From the NCBI GenBank assembly GCA_027310325.1, contig DAIDBB010000501.1, positions 1 to 7,579 of the forward strand: a DNA stretch of 7,579 bases, given 5' to 3'. Source of the stretch: a bacterium (GTDB lineage: Bacteria; Desulfobacterota; GWC2-55-46). A program made the position numbers and the translations under genes. This document shows, one piece after another, positions 1 through 5,519 of the stretch. The notes below the pieces were generated by a model. That model saw only the letters and a program-made list of their open reading frames with translations. It did no database searches and was not told the origin of the DNA. Within the stretch, counting starts at the first letter, position 1, and each line of letters starts with the position of its first letter.

Positions 1-535
1 GCTTTATCTGCAAAAGGCCGGCCATGCCGCTGCCTATGACAAAGACGCTTTTGCCAGCCTCCATTCTCGCGGCCCTTAGCCCCCTTATGACGCATCCGAG
101 CGGCTCCGAAAAGGTTCCGTCCTCGAAGCTCATGCCGTCGGGTAGCCCAAAAACACCCCTGTCGACGTTTATCGCCGGCACCCTCACGTATTCGGCGAAG
201 CCGCCCGGGTCGAAGTTGGTCGTCCGGAGCGTATCGCAGACCGAATGGTTGCCGGCCAGGCAATACCTGCAAGTATTGCACGGCACATGGTGAGCTACAG
301 TGACCCTGTCGCCTGGTTTAAACCTGGCTACGCTCCGCCCTGCCTCGGCAACTACGCCAGCTATCTCATGACCGAGCACCAGAGGGGCCTTTTTTATCCT
401 GTACCACTCCATTACGTCGCTTCCGCATATGCCGCTGGCCTCGATCTTTACGAGTATTTCGTCCTCGCCTATCTTCGGGAGCGCCACCTCTTCGACGCGT
501 ACGTCCCTGTTATTATAATATACCGCTACCCTCAA
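1..535 (-). CDS. Zinc-dependent medium-chain alcohol/polyol dehydrogenase, N-terminal half (runs off the left edge)
   Basis: This gene encodes a Zn-dependent medium-chain dehydrogenase of the sorbitol / threonine dehydrogenase type, expected to oxidise a secondary alcohol or polyol with NAD(P)+ in the cytoplasm. Reading the minus strand from a TTG start at 535 gives 178 residues before the window ends; the family is usually about 340-350. Catalytic zinc ligands are visible as C37 (ICGSD), H56-E57 (GHE) and probably E144 (SEPLG). The structural zinc site is complete: C86, C89, C92 and C100 in CNTCRYCLAGNHSVC. The Rossmann GxGxxG begins at G168 (GSGMAG). The TTG start is chosen because GAGGAG lies 6 bases upstream and the peptide opens with a typical RVAVYYNNRDVRVEEV strand. 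It follows the LsrF-like gene by 20 bases and is almost certainly in the same operon, which suggests a shared carbohydrate pathway. The substrate cannot be told from the sequence. The family call is firm. Confidence 0.93.
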   Translation of the reverse strand, partial: MRVAVYYNNRDVRVEEVALPKIGEDEILVKIEASGICGSDVMEWYRIKKAPLVLGHEIAGVVAEAGRSVARFKPGDRVTVAHHVPCNTCRYCLAGNHSVCDTLRTTNFDPGGFAEYVRVPAINVDRGVFGLPDGMSFEDGTFSEPLGCVIRGLRAARMEAGKSVFVIGSGMAGLLQIK

Positions 536-555
536 AAATCACTCCTCGTAACGTT

Positions 556-1377
556 TTATTTACCGGCCTTGGCGGCGCGCCTGCCTTTTATCTCGGAACT
601 GGAGGATAGCGTCTTATATAGGTCAAATGCCTTGTCAGGCTTCATATTATTGTGTACCACCTCACGCACCGCCTGTATCATGGCTACGGGATTATCCGAC
701 TGGAAGATATTACGCCCCATGTCGACCCCCGCGGCCCCCCTGGTTATAGCGTTATAGGAAAGCTCCAGGGCGTCGCGCTCGGGGATCTTCTTGCCTCCGG
801 CTATTACGACAGGCACCGGACAGCCCCTTACCACGCTTTCAAAACCCTCGCAGTAATATGTCTTTACTATATGCGCACCCAGCTCGGCAGCGATACGGCA
901 GGCTAGCCCAAGGTATCTCGCGTCCCTTACCATGTCCTTGCCAACCGCCGTGACGGCGAGTACAGGCATGCCGACCTCCGTGCCCTCGTTTATCAGGTCC
1001 GCAAGGGCAAGGAGCGTTTTTCTCTCAAGCTCGGAGCCGACGAATATGGAGAGCGCCACACCCGCCGTATTAAGGCGTACCGCGTCTTTCATGGAAACTG
1101 TCGTCCCCTCATCGGCCAGGTTCCCCAATATACTCGTGCCGCCTGACACCCTTAAGACTATGGGCACGTTCGTTCCGGGGTCGACGCATGACCTTAATAC
1201 GCCCCTTGTAAGCATCAGTGTATCGGCGTAAGGCAATAACGGAGAGATGGTCTTTTCAGGCTCCTCAAGCCCTGTTGTAGGCCCAAGGAAATACCCATGG
1301 TCCACGGCAAGCATTACGGTCTTTCCCGTCTCCGGCCTTATTATCCTGGATAAGCGGTTTTTCATGCCCCAATCCAT
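556..1377 (-). CDS. LsrF-like class I aldolase / 3-hydroxy-5-phosphonooxypentane-2,4-dione thiolase homologue
   Basis: The 273-residue product resembles E. coli LsrF along its whole length. LsrF is the Schiff-base (beta/alpha)8 enzyme that transfers an acetyl group to CoA from the phosphorylated AI-2 breakdown product. Matching blocks, recalled from the family, are MDWGMKNRLSRI near the N-terminus, AVDHGYFLGPTTGLE (H27 corresponds to LsrF H58), GKDMVRDARY, IVKTYY (K172 corresponds to Schiff-base K203), VVIAGGKK, and GVDMGRNIFQSDNPVAM near the C-terminus. I chose the ATG at 1377, not the upstream ATG at 1440. AAAGGAGG sits 10 bases before 1377, the longer start has no ribosome binding site, and 1440 falls inside the predicted -10 box. 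E. coli LsrF has a longer N-terminal arm, so this is a compact version. No lsrA/B/C/D/G/K/R gene is visible; the partner is a Zn dehydrogenase. The enzyme may therefore act on another phosphorylated ketose or diketone. The fold and family are clear; the substrate is inferred. Confidence 0.9.
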   Translation of the reverse strand: MDWGMKNRLSRIIRPETGKTVMLAVDHGYFLGPTTGLEEPEKTISPLLPYADTLMLTRGVLRSCVDPGTNVPIVLRVSGGTSILGNLADEGTTVSMKDAVRLNTAGVALSIFVGSELERKTLLALADLINEGTEVGMPVLAVTAVGKDMVRDARYLGLACRIAAELGAHIVKTYYCEGFESVVRGCPVPVVIAGGKKIPERDALELSYNAITRGAAGVDMGRNIFQSDNPVAMIQAVREVVHNNMKPDKAFDLYKTLSSSSEIKGRRAAKAGK

Positions 1378-1439
1378 AAAAACATTACCTCCTTTTTTAG
1401 TCTCTTCTGACACGAGCCGGTCTTGCGGCTGCCAATCCA

Positions 1440-1468
1440 TTTATATCTTATATCGTCTATCGTCACAA
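1440..1468 (-). promoter_or_regulatory. Sigma70-like promoter of the LsrF-like / dehydrogenase operon
   Basis: On the minus strand, TTGTGA (1468-1463) and TATAAA (1445-1440) are separated by exactly 17 bases. Transcription would begin near 1433, leaving a leader of about 55 bases before the ATG at 1377. Its position supports the shorter start of the aldolase gene. The -35 match is moderate (4 of 6) and the -10 match good (5 of 6). Confidence 0.5.
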
Positions 1469-1625
1469 AATCAGAAAATCTTCGGAAAAACGGTCACATA
1501 TGGGATGTGGCTGGAAAATTATGTAAAAATTTAGAATAACAAGGTATGCGCATGACGTCAACTGAATTTATACCCCAAAAACAGGCGGAAAACAGAAAAA
1601 TAGGTTACGGAAGTTATAAAAACAT

Positions 1626-1655
1626 TTGGACTTCCCGAATGCTTTTTGTTAAAAT
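1626..1655 (+). promoter_or_regulatory. Possible promoter for the beta-helix / membrane-protein operon
   Basis: TTGGAC at 1626-1631 and TAAAAT at 1650-1655 are 18 bases apart. The -10 matches 5 of 6 consensus bases, but the -35 only 3 of 6, so an activator or another sigma factor may be involved. The predicted start near 1662 gives a leader of about 80 bases before the ATG at 1745. Confidence 0.35.
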
Positions 1656-1666
1656 GAAGTATTCGG
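1635..1666 (+). promoter_or_regulatory. Operator-like inverted repeat around the -10 box
   Basis: CCGAATGCTT (1635-1644) and AAGTATTCGG (1657-1666) form an inverted repeat with 9 of 10 positions complementary and a 12-base centre. The centre contains the candidate -10 box TAAAAT. A dimeric repressor bound here would block RNA polymerase. The dyad could also fold as a hairpin if transcription starts further upstream. No regulator gene is in the window, so the binding protein is unknown. Confidence 0.4.
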
Positions 1667-1690
1667 TCAAACGTAATGGGCCCCTTAACC

Positions 1691-1708
1691 TCCTCCAAAA
1701 AAGGAGGA
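1691..1708 (+). promoter_or_regulatory. Leader hairpin that would sequester a Shine-Dalgarno sequence
   Basis: TCCTCC (1691-1696) can pair perfectly with GGAGGA (1703-1708) across a loop of six A residues. The 3' arm is the only strong anti-16S-like sequence ahead of the beta-helix gene, so folding would hide it from ribosomes. Oddly, no ATG, GTG or TTG lies at normal spacing after it; the best start is the ATG at 1745, 37 bases downstream. The hairpin is plain in the sequence; a regulatory role is inferred. Confidence 0.4.
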
Positions 1709-1744
1709 TCAAATCGTCAGATAAGGCTCTTTTTTATAATCTTA

Positions 1745-2344
1745 ATGCGAAAGATAATATATCTTATAATACTCGCGATCACAGCCGAAATTCTGCCCGC
1801 AACATCCCTACATGCCGCAACCATCTCAGTGCCAGGGAACTACGGAAAAATCCAGGATGCCGTCGATAAGGCCTCTCCCGGCGACACAATCCTCGTGGAC
1901 GAAGGGTCGTATGACGAAAACGTCTCCATAACCAAACCCCTTTCGATCAAATCCAGCAAAGGCCCGGCGGTTACCAAAATTAGAGCCCTCGTCAAAAATG
2001 ACGCTGCGCTAAAGATCTCTAATACCTCCGATGTCACACTGAGCGGCTTTACTGCTACCGGCTCGGACGTCGCCGGGATACTTCTTCTAAACGCTCGAAA
2101 CGTCATTTTAAGCGGCAACGTTTCGAAACAAAACGGCAGCGGCATAGTGCTCAACCATTCAAGCGACAACACGCTGGCCGATAATGAATCCAATCTCAAC
2201 TCAAACTACGGGCTGTATCTCGAGGCGTCTTCAGGGAATAAGCTTTCAAAGAATGCCGCAAATTCTAATAACAACACGGGCATATTCATAAGCCATTCCA
2301 ACAAGAACCATATCCTGGACAACAACGCCAACAGAAATCGATGA
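1745..2344 (+). CDS. Secreted NosD-like right-handed beta-helix protein, N-terminal part (ends at an in-frame TGA)
   Basis: The 199-residue product starts with a clear Sec signal peptide (MRKIIYLIILAITAEILPA, probable cleavage after LHA near residue 24). The classic opening of a parallel beta-helix domain follows: ISVPGNYGKIQDAVDKASPGD, then ILVDEGSYDENVSI. After that come coils of about 22-24 residues built on the pattern N..S...GI.L..S..N.L..N, as in NosD and other periplasmic or surface carbohydrate-binding/processing beta-helices. The TGA at 2342-2344 interrupts a coil; the same frame goes on unchanged to 2566. I chose the ATG at 1745 because it gives a normal signal peptide; an ATG at 1676 in the same frame would add 23 residues. 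Neither has a well-placed ribosome binding site. If translation really ends here, the product is secreted without its membrane anchor. The fold is well supported. 'NosD-like' describes only the repeat type, not copper chaperoning: no nosZ, nosF or nosY is seen. Confidence 0.8.
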   Translation: MRKIIYLIILAITAEILPATSLHAATISVPGNYGKIQDAVDKASPGDTILVDEGSYDENVSITKPLSIKSSKGPAVTKIRALVKNDAALKISNTSDVTLSGFTATGSDVAGILLLNARNVILSGNVSKQNGSGIVLNHSSDNTLADNESNLNSNYGLYLEASSGNKLSKNAANSNNNTGIFISHSNKNHILDNNANRNR

Positions 2345-2566
2345 AACGGCATAATGCTCTTTTCCTCACATGGCAATACCGTGTACGACAACAGGACCAT
2401 AGGAAATTCATACGGCCTTGTAACAAGCGATTCAGACGACAACGACATGGGCTCAAACACGGCGCTGCCGAACATTTTCATAATATTGCCGATAGTGTTG
2501 ATATACGTAGGGATAATGTCGTATCTTCTGCAGAAGGCGGTTCTACGCCTTATATACAGGGGTTAA
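2345..2566 (+). pseudogene. C-terminal remainder of the same beta-helix protein, with membrane anchor, beyond the in-frame TGA
   Basis: Directly after the TGA, in the same frame, 73 codons continue the beta-helix: NGIMLFSSHGNTVYDN, then a coil GNSYGLVTSDSDDND. A hydrophobic helix, IFIILPIVLIYVGIMSYLL, and a short positive tail follow, ending in TAA. The whole reading frame from 1745 would encode 273 residues with the TGA as codon 200: a signal peptide, a beta-helix and a C-terminal membrane anchor. An ATG at 2354 could start this piece alone, but it has no ribosome binding site and would give a fragment without an export signal. The simplest reading is a nonsense mutation or base-call error in one gene; readthrough is less likely. 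The downstream gene begins one base after this stop. Confidence 0.65.
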
Positions 2567-2567
2567 G

Positions 2568-2951
2568 ATGCTTACTATTCTGAGCTTTTTCAGCGTCTTC
2601 TCGACGCTGCCGATAATACTGGCGAGCATAGGGCTTGTGCTCGCCACAACCAGCTTCATAAGCGGGCTTCGGCTTGTGAAGGGAGCGAACCTCTCCGAAC
2701 GCAGGATACACAGGTTTAACGGTTTCGCGACCATAATCCTGTACCTGGTCCTGTCGATCTTTTATTTCCGGACAAATGGGATAGGGATATGGAGCATTTT
2801 TGCGTGGTTAATGGGCTTTTTCGTGATATTCCTGAAGTTGTCGATCGTCCATGCGAAAAACAGGAGAAGGGCCTTCAAGTATGTAAGCTGGCTCGGCGGC
2901 ACTCTTATCGTTATCTGGCTCATACTCGTCTACATAAATATCCCTATCTAA
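2568..2951 (+). CDS. Four-helix integral membrane protein, possibly cytochrome b561-like
   Basis: The 127-residue hydrophobic protein has four predicted membrane helices, roughly at residues 6-34, 52-67, 72-94 and 105-125. Short charged loops separate them, such as GANLSERRIHR before helix 2 and HAKNRRR before helix 4. The segment RIHRFNGFATIILYLVLS and the lone H95 in LKLSIVHAKNRR resemble the histidine-bearing helices of small b-type cytochromes. H48 and H95 could therefore be haem ligands, but this is a guess from pattern, and I do not recognise a named family. It starts one base after the stop of the beta-helix gene, with AGGGG upstream, so it is translationally linked to it. It may anchor, or pass electrons to, that exported partner. 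A bidirectional terminator about 90 bases downstream ends the operon. Coding status is well supported by length, hydrophobic pattern and tight packing. Confidence 0.75.
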   Translation: MLTILSFFSVFSTLPIILASIGLVLATTSFISGLRLVKGANLSERRIHRFNGFATIILYLVLSIFYFRTNGIGIWSIFAWLMGFFVIFLKLSIVHAKNRRRAFKYVSWLGGTLIVIWLILVYINIPI

Positions 2952-2958
2952 ACCCATT

Positions 2959-2995
2959 GGACCCTATGCGGTCCCACCTTAAAATCCTTAAGGTG
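2959..2995 (+). other. Two adjoining hairpins after the membrane-protein gene
   Basis: GGACC-CTATGC-GGTCC (2959-2974) is followed with no gap by CACCTTAA-AATCC-TTAAGGTG (2975-2995), a perfect 8-base stem. Neither has a T tract, so they are not simple terminators. They could protect the 3' end of the mRNA or be a small repeat-type element. Both stems are exact; the function is unknown. Confidence 0.5.
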
Positions 2996-3040
2996 TGCCT
3001 GCCGCCTTACGGTCAACTCAACACTAAACACCGGAAGTAA

Positions 3041-3070
3041 AAAAAAAGGGGGCTTTAAAAGCCCCCTTTT
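3041..3070. terminator. Bidirectional rho-independent terminator between convergent operons
   Basis: A GGGGGC/GCCCCC stem (3048-3053 with 3061-3066) has an AT loop, a run of A before it and TTTT after it. It therefore works as a terminator on either strand. It lies between the plus-strand membrane-protein gene (stop at 2951) and the minus-strand HHE gene (stop at 3089), and serves both. Confidence 0.9.
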
Positions 3071-3088
3071 CTTGATATAATATCCAGC

Positions 3089-3913
3089 TCAGTTGCAACA
3101 ACCGCCGTCTATATGAGCGAGGTCCCTTACGGCCGCGATAGCGTCATCTAGCTTCTCGCGCTCGGCGCTGGTGAGCGGGTTCGCCCTGCGGTCCCCGTCC
3201 GGAATCGGGACGAACATCTTATCGACCTTGTGCATCCCTTCGAGGATCTTTCCCTTGACGCAGTGGTCGAGGCTGGCGTTTACGAGCTCGAAGAACTCGG
3301 CGTCTTCCTTGCGGATGTGCCCTTTAAGGCTTACTATCATCGACTTTACGATCCCGTCTAGTATCTCGTTATCCCTTAACGCGTCGCGGACCGTATGCAG
3401 GAGCGAGAGCACCTCGCGATGGTCTTCCTTTATGGTCGAGACAAGGCCCTCTCCGAAGGTCACGAGTCCCCTCATGGCCGGGAAGAGAACCTCTTCCTCT
3501 TTCAGGGCTGAATGCGCGTGCAAATGGTTCGCCAGCTTGTTCGTAGAGATCCACAGTGCCTCGACGTCCCTCGTGCGGACCTGGTCCTCGATCTCTACGA
3601 CTATTTTAAGGATAGACCTGTGCTCTTCAACCAGTAAGGAGATAGGGTCGTTTATCGGCTTGTCGCCGGCGTTAGCCTGAGAGACGCTTCCCTCGGCGGC
3701 GGCATCAGATATCGTCTGCACGCTTACGGCCTTAAACATCTGGGAATAACCGAGCCTGCACGCTCCCCGGGGGCTTTTAAAGACCCCTTCTTCGCAGGAA
3801 GCGGACAATTCCTTGAAGAGCCCCTCGTTCATTGTCAGATACCCTTCCCTGCAGTTAACGCAACACGATGGGTGCAGGCAGCGGTATCTGATGTCAATCT
3901 TCTGCTGAGACAT
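3089..3913 (-). CDS. Hemerythrin-like HHE domain protein with cysteine-rich N-terminus
   Basis: The 274-residue protein has a hemerythrin/HHE cation-binding domain at about residues 87-225. Likely di-iron ligands are H98 (EEHRSI), H134 with E139-E141 (HSALKEEEVLFP), H165 (EDHREV), and H199 with E203 (HIRKEDAEFF). Such domains bind oxygen, nitric oxide or iron, or help repair iron-sulfur clusters. Ahead of it is an unusual segment with C12, C17, C18 and C21 (RCLHPSCCVNC) plus C40 and C52, which suggests a zinc or Fe-S site. The protein ends in GGCCN, giving two more cysteines. The start at 3913 is preferred to an ATG at 3925 because GGAGG lies 5 bases upstream of it. The gene follows the DUF2299-like gene by 23 bases and shares its promoter; its 3' end faces the terminator at 3041-3070. 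The HHE call is firm; the metal at the N-terminus and the physiological role are inferred. Confidence 0.9.
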   Translation of the reverse strand: MSQQKIDIRYRCLHPSCCVNCREGYLTMNEGLFKELSASCEEGVFKSPRGACRLGYSQMFKAVSVQTISDAAAEGSVSQANAGDKPINDPISLLVEEHRSILKIVVEIEDQVRTRDVEALWISTNKLANHLHAHSALKEEEVLFPAMRGLVTFGEGLVSTIKEDHREVLSLLHTVRDALRDNEILDGIVKSMIVSLKGHIRKEDAEFFELVNASLDHCVKGKILEGMHKVDKMFVPIPDGDRRANPLTSAEREKLDDAIAAVRDLAHIDGGCCN

Positions 3914-3936
3914 ACCGTCCTCCATTTGACTGCGAA

Positions 3937-4452
3937 TCAGGCCGTGCCTACCGTCGTATCCTTTGCCGCGACAGGCATCGCGGGTATCCCGAATTCGTCA
4001 TTAAACTTTGTCACGATATACAAAAGGCTCCTGTGGTTCAGGAGCAGCCCCTCGTACAACTTGGTCTTGGTGAGTGGGGCGTCAAAATAAAATTCATATG
4101 AGAACTGGATCTGCTTAGCTATGCCTTCCTCGTCCATATTAATATCGTAGCTGTTTGTCTGGAATAAAAGATCGTTCCTTATCTCGCCATAAAATTCATT
4201 GCGCTCGTCCTCAGGCATCTTTTTAAGCTTCTCGACATGCTCAGGAGCTATGGCGACCCCGTTAAGAAGCACTATCAGCCCGGGGTAGTCCTTGGGTTGA
4301 AGTATGCGCTGCCTTTTTTGCGACCCAAGCGGGTAATCTATCTCAAGATGAAATGCTACGTTCTCATCCTTTATCTCATTTACAGAATGATGATTCTCGG
4401 TAAGCCATTTCTTTATAGCCTCTTTTGCCTGTTCCGGTGTAGTAAATGCCAT
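3937..4452 (-). CDS. DUF2299-like cytoplasmic protein
   Basis: The 171-residue soluble protein has no signal peptide or membrane helix. The N-terminal helix PEQAKEAIKKWLTENHHSV precedes strands such as VAFHLEIDYP and LIVLLNGVAIAPEHVEKLKK. A C-terminal half with IQFSYEFYFDAPLTKTKLYEGL leads into the helix LNHRSLLYIVTKFNDEF. This order (helix, antiparallel sheet, 'tool' strand, long helix) resembles DUF2299, a family known mainly from archaea with a secretion-chaperone-like alpha/beta fold. I make that link from pattern only. AAAGGAG lies 8 bases before the ATG, and a good promoter sits at 4502-4530. It is the first gene of a two-gene operon with the HHE protein, so a role as partner or chaperone of that metalloprotein is possible but unproven. 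Coding status is firm; the family name is moderately sure. Confidence 0.82.
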   Translation of the reverse strand: MAFTTPEQAKEAIKKWLTENHHSVNEIKDENVAFHLEIDYPLGSQKRQRILQPKDYPGLIVLLNGVAIAPEHVEKLKKMPEDERNEFYGEIRNDLLFQTNSYDINMDEEGIAKQIQFSYEFYFDAPLTKTKLYEGLLLNHRSLLYIVTKFNDEFGIPAMPVAAKDTTVGTA

Positions 4453-4501
4453 TTACAAATCTCCTTTGCAATCTATTATTTTCGCTTTTGGCGGTCTTTT
4501 T

Positions 4502-4530
4502 ATAATACTACAGGCGGACTGATTTGTAAA
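4502..4530 (-). promoter_or_regulatory. Sigma70-like promoter of the DUF2299-like / HHE operon
   Basis: On the minus strand, TTTACA (4530-4525) and TATTAT (4507-4502) are separated by exactly 17 bases, each matching 5 of 6 consensus positions. The predicted start near 4495 leaves a leader of about 43 bases before the ATG at 4452. This is the best conventional promoter in the window. Confidence 0.7.
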
Positions 4531-4687
4531 GATTTTATTAAACGGATGTAATTAAAAATCCGCAGGAGAGGGCTTTGGGGAGTTTCGTTCGAAAAGCCGC
4601 ACGAAAGAGCGACACGCAGCACTCCTCGGGCGGCTTTCAGTCAAAGATTAGCGCATTGCGTGGAAAGTTCGGGACAAATTAGCGGCT
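4531..4687. other. Intergenic stretch with a long-loop inverted repeat
   Basis: No gene is seen. AAAGCCGC (4593-4600) and GCGGCTTT (4630-4637) are perfect inverted 8-mers separated by 29 bases. On the minus strand the second arm ends in TTTT, so a weak terminator for the DUF2769 gene ending at 4688 is possible, though the loop is long. The rest shows nothing clear. Confidence 0.35.
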
Positions 4688-5002
4688 TCAGTGCCCTATG
4701 CCCCATGGCCCCTCTTCCTTGAGGGCCTGACAGATCTGTGAGCACCTCGTGCAATAATGCGTATGGGTAAGCTCATACTCCTTGTATATTGGACAGGTCC
4801 CGCAGATGCAGTCCTTCTCCCACTGGATATTCTTGCTTGTGCCGGACATCGGGAAACAGTATCCTATCGGAGCGTCTCCTTGTACGTAGGTCGGGCATCC
4901 TTGACATTTGCAGTTTTTAATGACGTATTCATGCTTTTTTTGGGTCTCCGCCTCGGTCATCTTCTCCAGATCAAACTTGTCGAATCTATCATACTTGCCC
5001 AT
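4688..5002 (-). CDS. DUF2769 cysteine-rich protein, copy 1
   Basis: The 104-residue soluble protein has ten cysteines in four clusters: CKCQGC, GYCFP, CICGTCPIYKEY and CTRCSQIC. This is the layout of DUF2769, a small family of unknown function found in methanogens and assorted anaerobic bacteria. The spacing suggests bound metal (zinc or Fe-S), but this is an inference. The N-terminus MGKYDRFDKFDLEKMTEAET is charged and helical and may be a docking part. The start is the ATG at 5002, with GGAGG 5 bases upstream; a TTG at 5014 in the same frame overlaps the ribosome binding site and is rejected. The protein is about 70% identical, by hand alignment, to the neighbour encoded at 5184-5495, so the two are a tandem duplication. 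It has its own extended -10 promoter and ends in a distinctive GPWGIGH tail that the other copy lacks. Confidence 0.9.
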   Translation of the reverse strand: MGKYDRFDKFDLEKMTEAETQKKHEYVIKNCKCQGCPTYVQGDAPIGYCFPMSGTSKNIQWEKDCICGTCPIYKEYELTHTHYCTRCSQICQALKEEGPWGIGH

Positions 5003-5041
5003 TCTGACCTCCAAGGGAATAATATTTTGTAAATATGCTAA

Positions 5042-5050
5042 ATTATAGCA
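5042..5050 (-). promoter_or_regulatory. Extended -10 promoter of DUF2769 copy 1
   Basis: The minus strand reads TGCTATAAT (5050-5042), a perfect -10 box with the TG extension. I see no good -35 box. The leader would be about 33 bases. The surrounding sequence, TTATAAATACCTGCTATA, is nearly the same as upstream of copy 2 (5541-5560). Confidence 0.65.
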
Positions 5051-5081
5051 GGTATTTATAAGCTACGGCTCTGAACAAGGG

Positions 5082-5107
5082 GCCCCCTAAACACGATTTA
5101 AGGGGGC
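5082..5107. other. Hairpin upstream of DUF2769 copy 1
   Basis: GCCCCCT (5082-5088) pairs with AGGGGGC (5101-5107), and AAA/TTT extends the stem past a one-base bulge. It lies upstream of the copy 1 promoter and downstream of the main terminator of copy 2. It may be a second, back-up terminator, but it lacks a T tract on the minus strand. Confidence 0.4.
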
Positions 5108-5115
5108 TTCATTAT

Positions 5116-5167
5116 AAAAAGGGCTTTGCCTGCGCTCGTGTCAATATTCAGAGCGGCTCGCAAAGCC
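5116..5167 (-). terminator. Rho-independent terminator of DUF2769 copy 2
   Basis: On the minus strand GGCTTTGC (5167-5160) pairs perfectly with GCAAAGCC (5129-5122). An inner CGCTC/GAGCG stem adds to it, and the hairpin is followed at once by CTTTTT. It starts 17 bases after the stop at 5184, so the two DUF2769 copies are separate transcription units. Confidence 0.8.
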
Positions 5168-5183
5168 AAAAGGCTGCATTCTA

Positions 5184-5495
5184 TCAACCGGATATTTCCG
5201 GGACCTGTATCTTAAGAGACTGGCATATCTCCGAGCACCTGGTGCAATAATATGTGTGGTTGAGATCATATTCCTTGTAAATGGGGCAGGTCTCGCAAAG
5301 ACAGTCCTTTTCCCACTGGATCTTTTTGCTTGTCCCTACCCTTGGAAAACAATACCCTACCGGATTGTCCCCCTTCACATATGTCGTGCATGACGGACAT
5401 TTGCAGTTCTTAATGACGTAGTCCTGTTTCTTCTTCGTCTGCTCGTCCGTCATCGTATCTAGGTCGAATTTGTCAATCATGTCGTATTTTCCCAT
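5184..5495 (-). CDS. DUF2769 cysteine-rich protein, copy 2
   Basis: The 103-residue paralogue of the 4688-5002 product keeps all ten cysteines: CKCPSC, GYCFP, CLCETCPIYKEY and CTRCSEIC. It also keeps long identical blocks such as IQWEKDC and YVIKNCKC. Differences gather in the N-terminal helix, at one position of the first cluster (CTTYV against CPTYV), and in the C-terminal tail, which here ends in IQVPEISG. The conserved cysteines imply the same metal-binding fold; the divergent tails may give the two proteins different partners. AGGAGG lies 7 bases before the ATG at 5495. The gene has its own promoter at 5541-5549 and its own terminator at 5116-5167. The function of DUF2769 is unknown and I do not propose one. 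Confidence 0.9.
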   Translation of the reverse strand: MGKYDMIDKFDLDTMTDEQTKKKQDYVIKNCKCPSCTTYVKGDNPVGYCFPRVGTSKKIQWEKDCLCETCPIYKEYDLNHTYYCTRCSEICQSLKIQVPEISG

Positions 5496-5519
5496 AGCTA
5501 CCCTCCTGGATTTTTTGCT

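Noticed and set aside
1378..1440. Upstream ATG at 1440 giving the LsrF-like protein 21 extra residues
   Set aside because: It has no ribosome binding site and overlaps the predicted -10 box, while the ATG at 1377 has AAAGGAGG and begins at the conserved MDWGM block.
245..1534. Long plus-strand reading frames across the LsrF-like and dehydrogenase genes
   Set aside because: They are antisense to genes with clear catalytic motifs, have no ribosome binding sites, and show no recognisable protein pattern.
2342..2344. Genome-wide reassignment of TGA to an amino acid
   Set aside because: Four solid genes in the window end with TGA at family-typical lengths, so TGA acts as a stop here.
2345..2400. 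Selenocysteine insertion at the in-frame TGA of the beta-helix gene
   Set aside because: The only downstream fold I find (about 2367-2385) is a weak stem without the usual GG apical loop, and beta-helix coils of this type are not known to need selenocysteine.
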